In this document: positions 14,533 to 17,744 of the stretch, in pieces | How the letters are laid out: each line of letters begins with the position of its first letter | How positions within the stretch are numbered: position 1 is the first letter of the stretch | Assembly: GCA_015523645.1 (NCBI GenBank) | Contig: WAJY01000168.1 | Coordinates: 1 to 17,744 of the forward strand | Direction of reading: 5' to 3' | DNA length: 17,744 nucleotides | Source of the DNA: Geoglobus sp. | GTDB lineage: Archaea; Halobacteriota; Archaeoglobi; Archaeoglobales; Archaeoglobaceae | Notes under the pieces: generated by a model | Database searches by the model: none | What the model was told of the DNA's origin: nothing | Seen by the model: only the letters and a program-made list of their open reading frames with translations | Made by a program: the position numbers and the translations under genes

Positions 14533-14779
14533 CCTTCATCTCCTCCACAAGTCTTTCCAGCTTTTCCTCGTCAAACCCAACAACAACCGTGTTTCTGTGC
14601 ACGACCACAGGAACAGCGTAAACTCCTGCATAGCTGTAAATCTCTTTCATTGCCATCTCCTTTTTCTCCAGATCGAGCTCATCAAGGAAAATGACTTCCG
14701 GTTTTATCCCCTTTTCTTCAAAAAATTTCAGGGTTTTCTTGCAGTATGGGCAAGTTGTAAGGGCATAGACTTTAACCAT
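14522..14779 (-). CDS. Glutaredoxin-like / small thioredoxin-fold protein
   Basis: An 85-residue thioredoxin-fold protein with active site C11-P-Y-C14 (TTCPYCKKT), the cis-proline loop VPVVV (~56-60) and the glutaredoxin-like GFDEEKLERLV (~67-77) near the C-terminus. It probably accepts electrons from the overlapping FTR subunit and passes them to target disulphides, possibly including ribonucleotide reductase (NrdH-like), but that is inference. ATG 14779 is taken; an in-frame TTG at 14791 would add four residues. GAAAGG precedes the ATG with ~5-nt spacing, yet a TATA element only ~27 bp upstream suggests a near-leaderless mRNA. Confidence 0.9.
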   Translation of the reverse strand: MVKVYALTTCPYCKKTLKFFEEKGIKPEVIFLDELDLEKKEMAMKEIYSYAGVYAVPVVVHRNTVVVGFDEEKLERLVEEMKDEG

Positions 14780-14799
14780 GCTGCCTTTCAATGCTTATA

Positions 14800-14850
14800 C
14801 AATAAATAGTTTCTGTTCTTGTCCTTAAAAAAGAAAACTTTTAAATAGAC
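14800..14850. promoter_or_regulatory. Divergent promoters of the glutaredoxin/ftrB pair and acetyl-CoA synthetase
   Basis: Minus strand: CTATTTATTG (about 14803-14812), ~27 bp before ATG 14779. Plus strand: ACTTTTAAATAG (about 14837-14848), ~37 bp before ATG 14881, giving a leader of about 10-12 nt with GTGAT near its end. The two elements are ~35 bp apart, so regulation of one could influence the other. Confidence 0.5.
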
Positions 14851-14880
14851 TTCTCAGGACATTATTAATAGTGATAAATA

Positions 14881-16770
14881 ATGTCCGGGATATATCCTCC
14901 TAAGGAGTTTGTTAAACAGGCTAACTTCAGAGATCCCGCAATTTATTCAAGGGCTTATGAAAATTGGGTGGAATTCTGGGAGAACTTCGCAACAGAACTG
15001 GAATGGTATGAGCCTTGGGAGAAGTTTCTTGATGATTCAAAGGCTCCATACTACAGGTTTTTTGTAGGAGGAAAGATAAACGCATGCTATAATTGCGTTG
15101 ACAGACATTCTGAAATGAGAAACAAATCTGCACTAATATGGGAGGGAGAAAACGGAGAGAGTAAGAGTTTAACCTACTATCAGCTTTACAGAGAGGTCAA
15201 TGCACTTGCAAGAGGTTTGAAAGAACTGGGAATAGAGAGAGGATCGAGAGTTGCGCTTTACATGCCAAACATACCTGAGGCGGTTGTGGCTATGCTGGCA
15301 TGTGCGAGAATTGGAGCGATACATGTTTTCATATTCGAAGGCTTCAGTGCAAGATCTGCTGAATACAGAATAAGGGACAGCAGGGCTGAGTATCTGATAA
15401 CGGCAGACGGATATTACAGGAGAGGAAAACTGATAAACCTCAAAGAGAAGGCTGATAAGGCTATTGAGAGTTACAAAGGAATAAAGAAGGTTGTGGTAGT
15501 TGAAAGAGCGGGGAATGAGATTGAATTTGATGAGAAAAGAGATGTTTTGTACAGTGATGTTGTTGAAAGGGGCAAGGTAGATCCAGAGATAGTTGATTCA
15601 AATCATCCCCTTTTTATTATGTATACAAGCGGATCTACTGCTGAGCCAAAGGGAATGGTTCACTCAACAGGAGGTTACCTCGTTCACGTTTATGCAACAT
15701 CAAAGCTCGTTCTCGATCTCAAGCCTGATGACATAATATGGACAACAGCAAGCCTCGGATGGATTACCGGACATAGCTACGGTGTTTACGGACCTCTTTC
15801 TGTAGGTTCAACTCTCCTTCTTTATGAAGGTGCTCCGGATTATCCTGAGAAGTGCAGAACTTTCGAGATAATAGAGAAGTACGGTGTTACAATTTTCTAC
15901 ACCGTCCCGACACTTGTGAGAATGATCTCTGGATGCGATCCCTCTCTCTACGATTTAAGCTCGGTAAGGCTTATAGGAACTGTTGGAGAGCCGATAGAAC
16001 CTGAAACATGGTTATGGCTTTACAAAGATGTTGGAAGAGAGAGAGTTCCTGTTGTCAACACTTGGTGGCAAACAGAGACCGGTGGACACGTTATCTCCCA
16101 GCTTCCGGCATTAACTCCCATGAAGCCAGCATCTGTTGGCAAGGCTCTTCCAGGTTTTGAGATCGCGATAATCGATGATGGAGGTAAGCCCGTGAAACCC
16201 TTTGAAATTGGTCATCTTGTCATCAAGAGACCCTATCCTGGAATGATGCTTGAGATAAATGGAGATCCAAGGAGCTACATTCAGTTTTACTGGAGCAAGT
16301 TTGGAAAGAGGATTTACTTCACCGCTGATTCAGCCTTCATGGATGAGGAGGGACACGTTTGGGTTGTTGGTAGGAGTGATGATGTTCTGAACATAAGCGG
16401 ACACAGGATTTCGCTGATTGAAATTGAACATACAGTTATGGGTGTGAAGGAAGTTAAGGAGGTTTCTGCTGTTGCACTTCCTGACAGGGTGAAGGGAAGT
16501 GTTATAGGCTTGTTTGTTGTTTCAGAAAACCCTTCTGAAAAGACTGGAATGAGGATTATCGAGGAAATAGAACAAAACATAGGAAAGATTGCAAAGCCCG
16601 GACTGATAGTCTTTCTGCCTGAACTGCCAAAATCAAGTGGGAAGGTTATCAAGGGAGCGATATACGATGCTGTTGTGAACAAAAAGAAATCTGAGCATCT
16701 TTCAAATCCAGAGGTTGTAGAAAGTCTGACAAAGCTGAAGGCTAGTGAGAGGGGAATTGTTGTTCTATGA
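14881..16770 (+). CDS. Acetyl-CoA synthetase-family enzyme (AMP-forming)
   Basis: A 629-residue acyl-CoA synthetase of the Acs type: activates a short-chain acid (acetate or propionate likely) to the acyl-AMP and then acyl-CoA. P-loop TSGSTAEPKG at 249-258; GWITGHSYGVYGPL at 293-306; VGEPI at 368-372; NTWWQTETGG at 393-402 with the Trp that limits the acid pocket in Acs; hinge/adenylate motif GRSDDVLNISGHR at 497-509; and the C-terminal catalytic Lys in PKSSGKVIK (K588, 583-591). Deviations: TASLGW where Acs has an Asp before Val-Gly-Trp, and TADSA where TGD is usual. Acetate as substrate is inference. Ferritin-like gene follows after 56 bp. Confidence 0.9.
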   Translation: MSGIYPPKEFVKQANFRDPAIYSRAYENWVEFWENFATELEWYEPWEKFLDDSKAPYYRFFVGGKINACYNCVDRHSEMRNKSALIWEGENGESKSLTYYQLYREVNALARGLKELGIERGSRVALYMPNIPEAVVAMLACARIGAIHVFIFEGFSARSAEYRIRDSRAEYLITADGYYRRGKLINLKEKADKAIESYKGIKKVVVVERAGNEIEFDEKRDVLYSDVVERGKVDPEIVDSNHPLFIMYTSGSTAEPKGMVHSTGGYLVHVYATSKLVLDLKPDDIIWTTASLGWITGHSYGVYGPLSVGSTLLLYEGAPDYPEKCRTFEIIEKYGVTIFYTVPTLVRMISGCDPSLYDLSSVRLIGTVGEPIEPETWLWLYKDVGRERVPVVNTWWQTETGGHVISQLPALTPMKPASVGKALPGFEIAIIDDGGKPVKPFEIGHLVIKRPYPGMMLEINGDPRSYIQFYWSKFGKRIYFTADSAFMDEEGHVWVVGRSDDVLNISGHRISLIEIEHTVMGVKEVKEVSAVALPDRVKGSVIGLFVVSENPSEKTGMRIIEEIEQNIGKIAKPGLIVFLPELPKSSGKVIKGAIYDAVVNKKKSEHLSNPEVVESLTKLKASERGIVVL

Positions 16771-16785
16771 AAAATCCTGACAAAG

Positions 16786-16823
16786 ATTTTTAATGTTTTG
16801 GGATTTAAAGAAAATTGGGTGAT
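16786..16823 (+). promoter_or_regulatory. Putative promoter and ribosome binding site of the ferritin-like gene
   Basis: ATTTTTAATG (about 16785-16794) is a plausible TATA element ~37 bp before ATG 16827. GGGTGAT at 16817-16823 is a clear ribosome binding site 3 nt before that ATG and rules out the in-frame TTG 16815, which precedes it. Confidence 0.5.
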
Positions 16824-16826
16824 GGC

Positions 16827-17240
16827 ATGGTTAGCGATGAATTGAAAAGCCTCTTGAACAAGGCGCTTGCCAGAGAGATGCAGGTCTCGATACAATACCT
16901 CTGGCAGCACGTCTTGGCTAAAGGCTTTGAGGGGGAAATCATAAAGGCAAGGTTGAGGCAGATTGCGCTTACAGAGATGAGGCACGGGGAGATGATAGCT
17001 GAAAGACTAACGTATCTTGGAGGTTATCCAACTACCCAGCCTGCTGAAATCACAATAGGTGAGACTCCAAGAGAAATGATCGAGATAGACAAGAAAGCTG
17101 AGGAAGAGGCTATTGAGCTTTACAGGAAAATAATAAAGGTTGCAATGGATGAGGGAGATTACACAACTGCTAAGCTCTTCGAAGAAATTCTGAGAGATGA
17201 GGAAGCTCATCACGATTATTTCAGCTCAGTGCTAGGGTGA
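16827..17240 (+). CDS. Bacterioferritin-like ferritin family protein (short form)
   Basis: A 137-residue four-helix protein of the ferritin/bacterioferritin family, which oxidises Fe(II) and stores iron or detoxifies peroxide. Diiron ligands can be read: E17 (REMQ), E50-x2-H53 (TEMRH), a Glu at ~92-94 (AEEEAI) and E125-x2-H128 (RDEEAHHD), at nearly the same positions as in E. coli Bfr. M51 aligns with Bfr Met52, the heme ligand, so heme binding is possible. The chain stops ~20 residues short of Bfr, lacking the fifth (E) helix that shapes the 24-mer's four-fold channel. Whether it makes a cage cannot be told. It may be read from its own promoter or with the upstream acyl-CoA synthetase gene. 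Confidence 0.88.
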   Translation: MVSDELKSLLNKALAREMQVSIQYLWQHVLAKGFEGEIIKARLRQIALTEMRHGEMIAERLTYLGGYPTTQPAEITIGETPREMIEIDKKAEEEAIELYRKIIKVAMDEGDYTTAKLFEEILRDEEAHHDYFSSVLG

Positions 17241-17268
17241 GCATAATTTTTCCGACTTCTAATTTTTT
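17241..17268 (+). terminator. Possible T-rich transcription end after the ferritin-like gene
   Basis: Two runs of T (17247-17251 and 17263-17268) follow the ferritin stop directly, and archaeal polymerase often ends at such runs without a hairpin. The second run lies within the end of the convergent cobyric acid synthase gene. Confidence 0.35.
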
Positions 17269-17744
17269 AGGGCATTTGAGAGGATATAATCGATGTCAAG
17301 CCTTTTCTCAACAATCTTTGCAAACTCATCCAAGGGATTTTGTTTACCTGCAAACTTTCTTCCTACAAACCTGTAAAACTCTTTAAGAACATTTTCGTTG
17401 AAAAATAAACCGTGCAGGTAAGTTCCCCAAACAAGCCCATCCTCGCTTTTACCGCCATCATCCTCAAAAACCGGATGTTTAGCTTTTGTTTTTCCCATGT
17501 GTATCTCATATCCCCTAACCCTTTCTCCTCTGATCCTTTCCAGAATTGCAACTCTCTCGGTCAGCTTTTTTTCAGTCTGAATTGTGGTTTTCCTGTATTC
17601 TGAGAACTCAGTTACAGCATCAATCAATCCAAGCCCCTTCACTTTAACATTTCCGGTCTCAACACCTCTGTCTATTATCTCCCTTCCCAGCATCTGGAAA
17701 CCTCCGCATATTCCTACAACAGGCTTTTCTCTTGAAAATCTTAT
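17259..17744 (-). CDS. cobQ: Cobyric acid synthase, C-terminal part (5' end outside window)
   Basis: The frame is open to the right edge and gives about 161 residues of the glutamine amidotransferase domain. Cobyric acid synthase amidates four side chains of adenosylcobyrinic acid a,c-diamide using glutamine in cobamide synthesis. Visible: KPVVGICGGFQMLG, with the GATase nucleophile Cys in GICGG; VRGYEIHMGKT, the CobQ-type motif; and GLVWGTYLHGLF with the catalytic His. The N-terminal ATP-binding domain lies beyond the window. An ATG at 17691-17693 is internal, because conserved sequence continues upstream of it. Ends in TAG, 18 bp from the convergent ferritin gene. Confidence 0.93.
   Translation of the reverse strand: MRFSREKPVVGICGGFQMLGREIIDRGVETGNVKVKGLGLIDAVTEFSEYRKTTIQTEKKLTERVAILERIRGERVRGYEIHMGKTKAKHPVFEDDGGKSEDGLVWGTYLHGLFFNENVLKEFYRFVGRKFAGKQNPLDEFAKIVEKRLDIDYILSNALKN

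Noticed and set aside
16314-16985. A 223-codon minus-strand open frame antisense to the acyl-CoA synthetase and ferritin-like genes
   Set aside because: It crosses two well-supported genes, has antisense composition, and shows no motif.

Overview
This window is chromosomal DNA from a euryarchaeon, most likely a member of the Archaeoglobales. The evidence is an archaeal information-processing set (TBP, Rpb7/RpoE', Spt4, S24e, S27ae, Kae1 and Bud32), archaeal promoters (TATA boxes about 27 bp upstream of several ATGs) and anti-16S-type ribosome binding sites (GGAGGTGAT family). The myo-inositol-1-phosphate synthase also has the 392-residue length and close sequence resemblance I recall for the Archaeoglobus fulgidus enzyme. 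Species assignment is inference. Genes are tightly packed. Only the stretch 5242-5568 exceeds 300 bp without a gene, and it holds two divergent promoters plus a repeat cluster.

Layout. 1-1105 (+): the 3' end of valS, then a small winged-helix regulator. 1056-5241 (-): an operon reading regulator, HMG-CoA synthase, thiolase-fold protein, DUF35 zinc-ribbon protein, followed by an endonuclease IV-like gene with its own promoter. This is the archaeal module that makes HMG-CoA for isoprenoid lipids. 5569-7380 (+): inositol-1-phosphate synthase and TBP, each with its own promoter. 7366-12105 (-): eight tightly linked, mostly overlapping genes: rpoE', spt4, GTP-dependent dephospho-CoA kinase, rps24e, rps27ae, kae1, bud32 and an Agl23-like membrane glycosyltransferase. 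12261-14207 (+): aspartate kinase and a solo Cas4-like nuclease. 14191-14779 (-): a glutaredoxin-like protein and the ferredoxin-thioredoxin reductase catalytic subunit. 14881-17240 (+): an acetyl-CoA synthetase-family enzyme and a short bacterioferritin-like protein. 17259-17744 (-): the 3' end of cobyric acid synthase.

Points needing a second look. kae1 carries one in-frame TAG at codon 245 of 322, with homologous sequence continuing in the same frame to the normal C-terminus. The HMG-operon thiolase has Asp where the nucleophilic Cys is expected and Ser in its HDCF-type motif. An array of AACGA half-sites, including a perfect 7-bp inverted repeat, lies just upstream of the HMG-operon promoter. 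No RNA genes, insertion sequences or CRISPR arrays were seen. I did not find a clearly new multi-gene system; most of the window is well-known archaeal core machinery.
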